This document shows, one piece after another, positions 36,074 through 43,867 of a stretch of DNA of 64,000 nucleotides. Under the pieces are notes generated by a model. That model saw only the letters and a list, made by a program, of their open reading frames with translations, was not told where the DNA came from and ran no database searches. Position 1 is the stretch's first letter, and each line of letters starts with the position of its first letter. The stretch is from NCBI RefSeq assembly GCF_001590605.1, contig NZ_CP014504.1, positions 4,526,001-4,590,000 of the forward strand, in the 5' to 3' direction. The position numbers and the translations under genes are program-made. Origin of the DNA: Pedobacter cryoconitis. Lineage in GTDB: Bacteria; Bacteroidota; Bacteroidia; Sphingobacteriales; Sphingobacteriaceae.

Positions 36074-39000
36074 TTACAATCCTGCACCATGGCAGTTTTT
36101 GTATTTCTTGCCGCTTCCACAAGGGCAAGGATCGTTTCTTCCAACAGTAACTTCTTTACGGATTGGTTGTTGCGGAACCGCCTCACGTGTGTCCTCAAAC
36201 TGTACATCACCTGTACTGGTTGAAGAAGCAAATTCAGGTTTTGACAACTGCAGTCTGCTTGGCGCTGGCCTTGGCTCTTGTACCTCCTTGATGTCATCAG
36301 CTTCCTGCTGCATCGGGATACCACCTTTATATAAGAAACTAACTACTTCTTTATTGACTGCATTCAACATGTTTTTAAACAAATTGAAAGCTTCCATTTT
36401 GTAAATGATTAACGGATCTTTCTGCTCATAAACTGCATTCTGTACAGACTGTTTTAACTCGTCCATTTCACGCAAATGCTCTTTCCATGACTCATCGATT
36501 AAAGCAAGAACAATAGTTTTCTCAAACGACTTCGTTACTTCTCTACCATGATTAGCGATCGCTTTTCTCAACTCTACAGGAACCTGGATACTTCTGATCC
36601 CGTCAGTGAAAGGAACAACGATTTGCTCAATATGCTCACCACGTTCTTCAAATACCTGTGTTAATACCGGCATCGCCTGAAGAATGATATTCTCAGATTT
36701 TCTTGCGTAAAACGTAGTTGCTTCTTCAAACAACTTATCTGTTAAAATATGGATACTTCTTGAACTGAATTCAGCTTCAGTAATATCAGTATCCAAAGAG
36801 AAGTTTTTAATGACCTCTAATTTGAAACCTTCGTAGTTACCAGCCTCTTTGTATTCAGAAACAACATCTTCAGCGACATCAAACACCATGTTGTTCATGT
36901 CTACATCCAGACGTTCACCAAACAAAGCATTTTTACGTTTCGCATAGATTACAGAACGCTGTGAGTTCATCACATCATCATATTCCAGCAAACGCTTACG
37001 GATACCAAAGTTATTCTCTTCAACTTTTTGCTGTGCACGCTCAATAGATTTGGTAATCATAGAATGCTGAATCACTTCACCATCTTCAATTCCCATTTTG
37101 ACCATGATATTAGAAATACGCTCAGAACCAAATAAACGCATTAAGTTATCTTCCAGTGACACGAAGAACTGAGAAGAACCCGGATCTCCCTGACGACCTG
37201 CACGACCACGTAACTGTCTGTCTACACGGCGCGACTCATGACGCTCTGTACCAACGATAGCTAAACCACCTGCTTCTTTAACACCAGCACCTAATTTAAT
37301 ATCCGTACCACGACCAGCCATGTTGGTTGCAATCGTAACCGTTCCGGCCTGACCAGCTTCAGCTACAATATCAGCCTCTTTCTGGTGCATTTTCGCATTC
37401 AGTACGTTGTGTTTAATACCACGTAACTTCAGCATACGGCTTAACAGCTCAGAAATCTCTACAGAGGTCGTACCTACCAATACAGGTCTTCCTGCTTCTG
37501 TTAATTTTACAATTTCTTCTGCAAGTGCATTATATTTTTCACGAACAGTACGGTAAACGTAATCCTGCTCGTCCATTCTCTGCATCACCCTGTTTGTAGG
37601 TATCTCTACCACATCCAGTTTGTAAATAGACCAGAACTCACCAGCTTCGGTTGTTGCTGTACCAGTCATACCACATAATTTATGGTACATTCTGAAGAAA
37701 TTCTGTAAAGTAACTGTCGCATAAGTTTGTGAAGCATCTTCTACTTTCACATTTTCTTTAGCTTCAATCGCCTGGTGTAAACCATCAGAATAACGACGGC
37801 CATCCATGATACGGCCAGTCTGCTCATCTACAATTTTGATTTTACCTTCATCGATGATGTATTCTACATCCATTTCGAATAAGGTATAAGCTTTTAACAG
37901 TTGATTGACAGAGTGAACACGTTCAGCTTTGATAGAGTAATCACGCATTAAAGCATCTTTCTGTGCAATCTTATCTTCACTTTCCAAAGTTGATTTCTCA
38001 ATTTCAGCAATTTCAGTACCTACATCAGGCAACACAAAGAAATGCTCATCCTCACCAGATTTGGTGATCAGCTCAATTCCTTTTTCTGTTAATTCTACCT
38101 GGTTATTTTTCTCATCGATATAGAAATATAAATGTGAATCTACTTTAGGCATATTTTTCGACTGATCAGCCATATAGCTGTTTTCAGTTTTAAGCAGGAT
38201 ATTTTTGTTATTTCCTTCACTTAAAAACTTGATCAGTGCTTTATTTTTTGGTAAACCACGGTGCGCTCTTAATAAAGCTAAACCACCTTCACCTTCTTCA
38301 GTTCCGGTTTTACCATCTGCAATTAATTTTTTGGCTTCATTTAAAGCTCTGGTCACATATTCGCGCTGTGCATTTACCAAACGTTCGATTCTTGGTTTCA
38401 GCTCATGAAACTCATGCTGATCTCCAAAAGGGACCGGACCTGAGATAATCAATGGAGTACGTGCATCATCAATTAATACTGAATCGACCTCATCCACCAT
38501 TGCAAAGTGCAATTTACGTTGTACCAACTGACCTGGTTCCTGCGCCATATTGTCACGCAGATAATCAAAACCAAACTCATTGTTTGTACCATAAGTGATA
38601 TCAGCCAGGTAAGCATTTCTACGTTCCTGAGAGTTAGGCTCATGTTTATCGATACAATCTACTCTGATACCATGGAATTCGAATAAAGGGCCATTCCACT
38701 CCGAGTCACGTCGTGCCAGGTAATCATTCACTGTTACAATGTGTACACCCTGACCAGCTAAAGCATTCAGATAAGCAGGTAATGTACTGACCAGCGTCTT
38801 ACCCTCACCCGTTGCCATTTCAGCAATTTTACCATTGTGTAATACGATACCACCGATTAACTGTACATCATAGTGAACCATATTCCAGACTACTGTACTT
38901 CCGGCAGCATCCCATGAATTAGCCCAGTAAGCTTTATCGCCTTCGATTTTCACGTTAGCTCTGCGCGCAGCATATTCTCTGTCATACGGAGAAGCCGTAA

Positions 39001-39385
39001 CTTCAAGCGTAGGATTCTCAGCAAAACGTCTGGAAGTTTCTTTCACCACTGCAAAAGCAGCCGGAAGAATTTCCATCAATACAACTTCTAATTCTTTATC
39101 TCTATCTTTTACCAATATATCGATCTGCTCATAAATGGCAGTTTTTTCAGGTAATGATAAATCCTGACCATCAGCATCAATTTTCAGGGTACTAATTTGA
39201 GTATCAATCTCCGCTAAAGATTTGGCTATAATGTCTTTGAAATAGACAGTTTTGTTACGCAATTCATCATTGCTTAAGGCCGAAAGCTTAGCGTATTCTT
39301 CATTTATCTTAATGACAAGTGGTTGGATTGCCTTAATATCTCTTTCTGATTTGCTTCCAAAAACTTTGGTTAAAAATCCCAGCAT
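36074..39385 (-). CDS. secA: Preprotein translocase ATPase SecA
   Basis: A 1103-residue protein, longer than E. coli SecA (901) as usual in Bacteroidota. Walker A is MATGEGKT (about 189-196), Walker B is MVDEVD, and helicase motifs such as ATNMAGRGTDI and GRAGRQGDPG are present. A large insertion follows the first nucleotide-binding half. The C-terminal zinc-binding motif PCPCGSGKKYKNCH ends the protein. It drives protein export through SecYEG. The partner secG is at 60.9 kb. The gene appears monocistronic. Confidence 0.97.
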   Translation of the reverse strand: MLGFLTKVFGSKSERDIKAIQPLVIKINEEYAKLSALSNDELRNKTVYFKDIIAKSLAEIDTQISTLKIDADGQDLSLPEKTAIYEQIDILVKDRDKELEVVLMEILPAAFAVVKETSRRFAENPTLEVTASPYDREYAARRANVKIEGDKAYWANSWDAAGSTVVWNMVHYDVQLIGGIVLHNGKIAEMATGEGKTLVSTLPAYLNALAGQGVHIVTVNDYLARRDSEWNGPLFEFHGIRVDCIDKHEPNSQERRNAYLADITYGTNNEFGFDYLRDNMAQEPGQLVQRKLHFAMVDEVDSVLIDDARTPLIISGPVPFGDQHEFHELKPRIERLVNAQREYVTRALNEAKKLIADGKTGTEEGEGGLALLRAHRGLPKNKALIKFLSEGNNKNILLKTENSYMADQSKNMPKVDSHLYFYIDEKNNQVELTEKGIELITKSGEDEHFFVLPDVGTEIAEIEKSTLESEDKIAQKDALMRDYSIKAERVHSVNQLLKAYTLFEMDVEYIIDEGKIKIVDEQTGRIMDGRRYSDGLHQAIEAKENVKVEDASQTYATVTLQNFFRMYHKLCGMTGTATTEAGEFWSIYKLDVVEIPTNRVMQRMDEQDYVYRTVREKYNALAEEIVKLTEAGRPVLVGTTSVEISELLSRMLKLRGIKHNVLNAKMHQKEADIVAEAGQAGTVTIATNMAGRGTDIKLGAGVKEAGGLAIVGTERHESRRVDRQLRGRAGRQGDPGSSQFFVSLEDNLMRLFGSERISNIMVKMGIEDGEVIQHSMITKSIERAQQKVEENNFGIRKRLLEYDDVMNSQRSVIYAKRKNALFGERLDVDMNNMVFDVAEDVVSEYKEAGNYEGFKLEVIKNFSLDTDITEAEFSSRSIHILTDKLFEEATTFYARKSENIILQAMPVLTQVFEERGEHIEQIVVPFTDGIRSIQVPVELRKAIANHGREVTKSFEKTIVLALIDESWKEHLREMDELKQSVQNAVYEQKDPLIIYKMEAFNLFKNMLNAVNKEVVSFLYKGGIPMQQEADDIKEVQEPRPAPSRLQLSKPEFASSTSTGDVQFEDTREAVPQQPIRKEVTVGRNDPCPCGSGKKYKNCHGAGL

Positions 39386-39612
39386 CGTTTTATTTATGTT
39401 TTATTTGTTTTAAAATCATCATTTTACAACAACCAAGCCACACCAGTCTACAGGTCACTTTGGCAGTTATCGAGGGATAAAACTACAAAATATCTTGTAA
39501 TTGTAATGGCTATATAGCTTTATTTAGGCAGATAAGTACAATTTGTCATCTTGCGGTAATGATTGGATGAATATAATTTAGGAGAGTCTGTCTAAAATTT
39601 AGGCAAAGCGTT

Positions 39613-39620
39613 TATCTTTG
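39613..39620 (+). promoter_or_regulatory. Candidate -7 element adjoining the purD start codon
   Basis: Positions 39613-39620 read TATCTTTG, ending 6 nt before the ATG at 39627. Transcription would begin at or near the start codon. It supports the ATG over the TTG at 39618, which overlaps the promoter element. No good -33 element is seen. Confidence 0.45.
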
Positions 39621-39626
39621 CTGAAT

Positions 39627-40901
39627 ATGAATATCTTATTATTAGGTTCTGGTGGAAGAGAAAGCGCTTTCGCCTGGAAGATGAGTCAATCTGAACAATG
39701 CTCCAAACTATTTATCGCACCAGGTAATGGTGGAACAGCAGCATATGGTAAAAATGTAAACCTGAATCCGAATGATTTTGCAGCAATCAAAACGTTTGTT
39801 TTAACGGAGAAGATTGAGCTTGTTGTTGTGGGCCCTGAAGAACCTCTTGTAAATGGTATTCATGATTTTTTCCTGGCGGATGATAAACTTGCAGGTATCC
39901 CGGTTATCGGCCCTAAAAAAGAAGGTGCTATATTGGAAGGCAGCAAGGATTTCTCTAAAGAATTTATGGCACGCCATAACATTCCTCACCCGGGTTCTAA
40001 ATCGTTCACCAAAGATACTTTGGCAGCAGGATTAGCTTACCTGGAAAACCACAGCTTACCGGTTGTTTTAAAGGCAGATGGTTTAGCAGCTGGAAAAGGT
40101 GTGTTGATTTGTGAAACCGCAGCAGACGCAAAAGCTGAACTAACCTTGATGTTAAGCGAAGGCAAGTTTGGAAATGCAGGTGCGATCGTTGTGATCGAAG
40201 AGTTCTTAACAGGTATTGAATTGTCAGTATTTGTCTTGACTGACGGTGATAATTACGTGATTTTACCAGAAGCAAAAGATTATAAACGTATTGGTCAGGG
40301 TGATACCGGATTAAATACAGGTGGTATGGGTTCTGTTTCTCCGGTTCCTTTTGCAGATGAAAAATTCTTAAAGGAAGTTGAAAACAGCATTATCATTCCT
40401 ACAATTAACGGCTTAAAGAAAGATAAAATAGATTATACAGGTTTCATTTTCTTCGGATTGTTCAAGGTTGGCGATAAACCAATGATCATTGAATATAACT
40501 GTAGAATGGGTGACCCTGAAACTCAAAGCGTGATACCAAGAATCGAGAATGATCTGGTAGAACTTTTCATCGCAGCCTCGAAAAAGCAGTTAAAAGATGT
40601 TCAATTGAAAATTAGCCCGAAAAGTGCAGCTACAGTGGTCATTGTAGCAGGTGGTTACCCTGGCGATTATGAAAAAGGTAAAGCAATGACCGGAATTGAT
40701 AACATCCGTAAATCATTAGCTTTCCACGCAGGAACAATTGCAGAAGGTGGCATAATTAAAAGTAACGGCGGACGCGTGTTAGCAGTAACGAGTTTACAGG
40801 ATAACATGTTTGAGGCATTACAATCAGCAACAGCTGATGCAGCAAGGATATATTTTGACGGAAAATACTTCAGAGAAGATATAGGTTTCGATTTGATGTA
40901 A
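39627..40901 (+). CDS. purD: Phosphoribosylamine-glycine ligase
   Basis: A 424-residue ATP-grasp enzyme of purine synthesis. It begins MNILLLGSGGRESAFAW, the usual N-terminal nucleotide-binding turn, and contains VVGPEEPLV, LKADGLAAGKGV and the GDPETQ motif of the ATP-grasp fold. Length is normal. It is a single gene, with a candidate -7 element at its start codon and a clear terminator after it. Confidence 0.97.
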   Translation: MNILLLGSGGRESAFAWKMSQSEQCSKLFIAPGNGGTAAYGKNVNLNPNDFAAIKTFVLTEKIELVVVGPEEPLVNGIHDFFLADDKLAGIPVIGPKKEGAILEGSKDFSKEFMARHNIPHPGSKSFTKDTLAAGLAYLENHSLPVVLKADGLAAGKGVLICETAADAKAELTLMLSEGKFGNAGAIVVIEEFLTGIELSVFVLTDGDNYVILPEAKDYKRIGQGDTGLNTGGMGSVSPVPFADEKFLKEVENSIIIPTINGLKKDKIDYTGFIFFGLFKVGDKPMIIEYNCRMGDPETQSVIPRIENDLVELFIAASKKQLKDVQLKISPKSAATVVIVAGGYPGDYEKGKAMTGIDNIRKSLAFHAGTIAEGGIIKSNGGRVLAVTSLQDNMFEALQSATADAARIYFDGKYFREDIGFDLM

Positions 40902-40922
40902 GTCGAAATAACAAATTATCAC

Positions 40923-40950
40923 AAGGCCCGGAACAGTTATTTCGGGCCTT
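40923..40950 (+). terminator. Terminator after purD
   Basis: A GC-rich stem of 8 bp (AAGGCCCG with CGGGCCTT) extended by three weaker pairs, with a 6-nt loop, lies 22 nt past the stop codon and is followed by TTTC and further T residues. Confidence 0.8.
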
Positions 40951-40971
40951 TCTGATTTTAACACATTCAGC

Positions 40972-41121
40972 TTAATAATCATCCAGACAATGGATCAAGT
41001 CATCAACTTGTGGAGCAGACTCTTTTTTAAGCATAAATTTTGACACGCTCAACAGACAGTCTTTGCTGTCACTGATGCGCTTATGCCTGTGGAATTTGCG
41101 CTGAAAGCTTTCCATTTGCAT
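40972..41121 (-). CDS. Possible small ORF, 49 aa
   Basis: An ATG at 41121 opens a 49-codon frame that ends at a TAA at 40974-40972. The product is basic in its first half (QRKFHRHKR) and acidic at its end (QVDDLIHCLDDY) with no signal peptide. A stop codon lies just upstream of the start. Reading it as a gene is doubtful: the amphipathic end looks protein-like, but a chance frame within a repeated non-coding element is also possible. No RBS or promoter is evident. Confidence 0.25.
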   Translation of the reverse strand: MQMESFQRKFHRHKRISDSKDCLLSVSKFMLKKESAPQVDDLIHCLDDY

Positions 41122-41265
41122 GGGAATGACTCAGCCGAAACAAGGCCGGGCTGTTCGTAAATAAATTCAAAATAGCTAAATAATAAAGCTATATCGGCCG
41201 GGTACTGCCTGAGTACTGGTCGGGTACTCGTTAGGGTAAGAGCAGTGCTAAAGTAACGCGGGAGC

Positions 41266-41315
41266 ATGGCAAGTCCAAGTCAAAACAACTAGTTGAAATG
41301 ACTTGGACTTGCCAT
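41266..41315. repeat. Perfect 17-bp inverted repeat with a palindromic loop
   Basis: The arms 41266-41282 and 41299-41315 are exact reverse complements, and the 16-nt loop contains the palindrome CAACTAGTTG (41286-41295). There is no T run on either side, so it is not a standard terminator. It resembles a REP-like or attachment-type hairpin. Confidence 0.8.
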
Positions 41316-41425
41316 AGTTAAAGCCCGTTCTCAGCCTGTTGTCATCCCGACCACCACTCAGGCACAACCAAACCATAACTAGTTGAATATTAATGAAATT
41401 ATAATTCCCCCTTGGACTAACCCAT

Positions 41426-41470
41426 GGACAACTGCGGACAATTGCAGACAGCTGCGGACAATTGCGGACA
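41426..41470. repeat. Tandem 10-bp repeat, about 4.5 copies
   Basis: Units run GGACAACTGC, GGACAATTGC, AGACAGCTGC, GGACAATTGC and a final GGACA. The period is one helical turn of DNA. Half-units TGCGGACA recur with little variation. It lies about 67 nt upstream of the gene fragment that begins at 41537 and could be an upstream protein-binding array or a slipped-strand repeat. Confidence 0.8.
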
Positions 41471-41536
41471 TTTTTTACGCATCAGGATAATCTTTAACGC
41501 GAATAGCTTACATTGGTGGAAAAGCAATTATTTATT

Positions 41537-41683
41537 ATGGGAAGTTTAACGGGTAAATTTTCAAAGGGAATCCTGGGCGATTTCATTTTTAAAGCAGCAG
41601 TTTGGCGTACTGGTTGTTTCAAAAGGTCTGTACTGGGCAAAAGGAAACAAGCAATGGAAACCCAAAATCATTCACAACCTTGA
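41537..41683 (+). pseudogene. 5' fragment of a DUF6266-like or related repeat-family gene
   Basis: An ATG at 41537 opens a frame beginning MGSLTGKFSKGILGDFIFK, which has the MG.L..F..GILG.F pattern of the N-termini of DUF6266-like proteins of Sphingobacteria. After residue 19 a +1 shift would continue as QQFGVLVVSKG, which fits better than the frame that ends at 41683. The rest of the gene is missing; from about 41660 the DNA belongs to an opposing nucleotidyltransferase fragment. Family assignment is from memory and tentative. The fragment at 43.5 kb may be its other end. Confidence 0.4.
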
Positions 41684-41833
41684 GCATTAGAATTGCATTT
41701 TCTTCAGACACATTGATCCAAATATCGAGATCACCTGTGTGACGGGGCTTACCATGGAATGCCAATGCATAACCTCCGGCAACCATGTACTCAACATTCA
41801 TTATATTGGTTTAACAAAATCTTCGGCTAACAT
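41619..41833 (-). pseudogene. Fragment of a nucleotidyltransferase (MNT/AbiEii-like) gene
   Basis: The minus strand carries MNVEYMVAGGYALAFHG, then GDLDIW and ENAILMLKVVNDFGFP. GG..(12-13)..GDLD is the nucleotidyltransferase core found in small MNT/AbiEii-like proteins. A separate frame begins at 41833 with MLAEDFVKPI then stops, which looks like the true N-terminus shifted by a deletion. Past NDFGFP, homology ends. So the gene is broken at both ends: frameshifted near its start and cut off after about 65 residues. Confidence 0.6.
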
Positions 41834-41974
41834 TATGCGTTCTTTTCTTTACCAGCTTAGTTTTATCCATTCAATCCAATAGTTTTTCACAAAAAAATAT
41901 TTTTTCACAGAAATCATTAAATAATAACAAGAATTTTTAAATATATTTAGGATTAATCAACCAATCCTGCCCTT

Positions 41975-42313
41975 ATGAGAAAATTAATGATCAATGCAAT
42001 GATCGCTGGCTGTATGCTGGGATCATTAACACTTCAGCCAGTTATGGCAGCAGCAACAGCTAAAATTGTAAAAGCCAGAGTTGCAGCCATCGATTATGGC
42101 AAAGTAAAACAAGGCAAATATATTGTCTCTTTGTTTGGAGATAGTGCCCAGAATTTTACCAGTGCACAAGTGTATGACACAATTAGTGGTACATGGCTAA
42201 ATGTAACCTCCATTACGGGAAGAATTTCTCCTGATGGCAAGGCAAATGCAGTGATCCGCTACGACAATGGTACTAAGACTTTGTATGTGGTTAACCAATC
42301 ATTTATTCAGTAA
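41975..42313 (+). CDS. Small secreted hypothetical protein, 112 aa
   Basis: A signal peptide (about 1-25, ending AAATA) precedes an 85-residue beta-rich domain with no Cys. I do not recognise the family. It has a good terminator after it and about 140 nt of AT-rich sequence before the ATG. It lies in the accessory stretch but is intact. Confidence 0.6.
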   Translation: MRKLMINAMIAGCMLGSLTLQPVMAAATAKIVKARVAAIDYGKVKQGKYIVSLFGDSAQNFTSAQVYDTISGTWLNVTSITGRISPDGKANAVIRYDNGTKTLYVVNQSFIQ

Positions 42314-42318
42314 TACCC

Positions 42319-42347
42319 AAAAAGCCCGGCGATTCGCTGGGCTTTTT
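42319..42347 (+). terminator. Terminator after the small secreted gene
   Basis: AAAAAGCCC pairs with GGGCTTTTT (9 bp), then a G-T wobble and a GCG/CGC inner stem with a 3-nt loop. The T run marks an intrinsic terminator, 5 nt past the stop codon. The A run also makes it usable for the convergent minus-strand gene. Confidence 0.88.
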
Positions 42348-42368
42348 ATGCAGCTCTTATGCAGCGCA

Positions 42369-42851
42369 TTACTTTTTATTCAACCCGGACGGCAACGCAA
42401 TCTCGTCCATATTCGCAAGAATTGCATTTTCAATTAACACAACCCTTTTCTTTAGCAAAGCTGCCATTTCTACCGTAGGTGCAATATTAAAAGGATAACA
42501 ATCTGCAGCTGACAAACCTCCTTCAACGTTTGAAATCCACTTTTTAGCCAGATCAACATAATCAGCAAGTACATGAACCGTATTTTTAGGGCCGTAAATA
42601 TCAAGGTACATCGGAGGAAGATCACCTACAACCACCCATAAAAAGTTATCATCCTTACTCGCTGCATTATCAATTTCATATAAAAAGACACATAACTTCT
42701 CCCCCAGATTAAAATACAGAGAAGATGCCATAACAGCTTTACACCAGGGAAACCCTTTGAGGTATTGAGTTGCGCGCTCCTGCATCAGGACCACTTCACC
42801 ATAAAAGTCAAGATTTTCTTGTAATTCAGTTGTTTTTATTGGGTAGATCAT
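42369..42851 (-). CDS. Hypothetical protein, 160 aa, immunity-like
   Basis: A soluble acidic protein without signal peptide. The pattern WVVVGDLPPMYLDIYGPKNTVHVLADYVDLAKKWI recalls a widespread family of small single-domain proteins often found near polymorphic toxins, but I cannot name it with certainty. It precedes a DUF3592 gene by 27 nt in the opposite reading sense of coordinates (the DUF3592 gene is upstream on the same strand), so they form a two-gene unit. Confidence 0.6.
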   Translation of the reverse strand: MIYPIKTTELQENLDFYGEVVLMQERATQYLKGFPWCKAVMASSLYFNLGEKLCVFLYEIDNAASKDDNFLWVVVGDLPPMYLDIYGPKNTVHVLADYVDLAKKWISNVEGGLSAADCYPFNIAPTVEMAALLKKRVVLIENAILANMDEIALPSGLNKK

Positions 42852-42878
42852 AATTAGCGTGAAGGTAAGAATCGCCTG

Positions 42879-43268
42879 TTAAAAGTCCCAACTTCCATCC
42901 CCTGAATAGGAATAATAACAGGAAATAAAAATCATAATCAATCCAGCCACCATAAAACCAAACTCTATATATTCAGAAGACTTATTGTCAAGAATGAAAT
43001 TCTTACTATCTCCCTGTTCGTAAATAACTTTTACAGACTCTCCTTTTCTGTAAGCTGAAGGCATTGACCCCAATGAATACTCCTCTTCCATACGAACTCC
43101 ATCTAATGTTTCATAACTCACAATCGGATAATAACTCCTCCCACTCAATACAATATCAGAAACAACACCTGAAGTTTTAACTCCAAACTTCTTAAAACGC
43201 TTCCGGTCAATAACTTTAAAAAGTCCAAAACCTGACAACAATAAACCCACAATTAATAAATATACCAT
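42879..43268 (-). CDS. DUF3592 membrane protein
   Basis: A 129-residue protein with an N-terminal helix (about 1-18), a central beta domain (TSGVVSDIVLSGRSYYPIVSYETLDG, GESVKVIYEQGDSKNFIL) and a second helix (about 102-120). This is the DUF3592 layout: two membrane helices around an extracytoplasmic beta domain. Several DUF3592 proteins act as toxin immunity or envelope proteins; function here is unknown. It is the first gene of the pair with the 160-residue protein. Confidence 0.75.
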   Translation of the reverse strand: MVYLLIVGLLLSGFGLFKVIDRKRFKKFGVKTSGVVSDIVLSGRSYYPIVSYETLDGVRMEEEYSLGSMPSAYRKGESVKVIYEQGDSKNFILDNKSSEYIEFGFMVAGLIMIFISCYYSYSGDGSWDF

Positions 43269-43469
43269 CTGATTATCCTTCTTAAAAACCTCAATTTCAA
43301 TTTATTACGTTAACACTGCTATTAGACAGGTGAACGCTTCCCAATATACCATTTAAACGATAACAAAGCCAATCATGTAGCGACTTATTTACGTTAAAAT
43401 AAAAAATCATACCATATAATTAACAATCCTATCTAACGTATTGTAAAGCGTGTCAACTCCTATTACTAG

Positions 43470-43867
43470 CTAGGCCTGTATATGTCCGCAGAGCAGATTT
43501 TCGGGTTTCATGATGGCCCGATGATTAACCGTTTAACCAGGACAGTTCAGCAAATCCTTTTGCAATACTATCCTTCTAAAAATGAAACGCACCAGTTTAA
43601 TGAAGATAGCTTTGCTAGCTTGAAGGGTTTTGATTTTAATATAGATTCTCCGATGAACAAAAGTTTATGGACAGAGCCAACCATTAGCCTATCAGGCCAT
43701 GAACTCAAAGTCAATTTGCAGAAATGAATATAGCGGAGGAATTGAAATTCCCAAAAGTCACCACTGGAACTTTTGTTCCTCAAAAACAAGACAAATGGAC
43801 ATCATCCAATTGGTCTAAAGCAGCTTTTGATAAGTACGCCACCATAAATCAGGCACTTCCCCATTAA
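43470..43867 (+). pseudogene. 3' fragment of a DUF6266-like or related gene with a frameshift
   Basis: The frame from 43470 encodes MSAEQIFGFHDGPMINRL through EDSFASLKGFDFNIDSPMNKSLW and stops at 43727. A second frame (43724-43867, offset by -1) continues as MNIAEELKFPKVTTGTFV, so one shift near 43724 breaks the gene. The motif GF.FN..SP(M/L)..SLW.EP is the kind of C-terminal domain seen in repeat-type Sphingobacterial proteins. It runs 53 nt into the end of the convergent arginase-like gene, so its original 3' end is lost. Tentative family call. Confidence 0.45.

Larger units (their letters stand above)
40902..41974. other. Intergenic debris region of about 1.07 kb without an intact gene
   Basis: After the purD terminator the stretch holds a possible 49-residue ORF on the minus strand, three close copies of a GTACTG/GTACTC motif (about 41206-41230), a large perfect inverted repeat (41266-41315), a second copy of AACTAGTTGA near 41385, a 10-bp tandem repeat (41426-41470) and two overlapping gene fragments (41537-41833). 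Nothing here encodes a full-length known protein. The final 140 nt before 41975 are AT-rich, with no clear promoter. Confidence 0.75.

Noticed and set aside
41049..41267. Minus-strand frame of 72 codons in the purD-downstream gap
   Set aside because: It has low-complexity, non-conserved-looking sequence and overlaps the GTACTG repeats and another frame; no start signal or family is evident.
41426..41470. Short repeat array taken as a CRISPR
   Set aside because: The unit is 10 bp with no spacers and there are no cas genes in the window; it is a tandem repeat.
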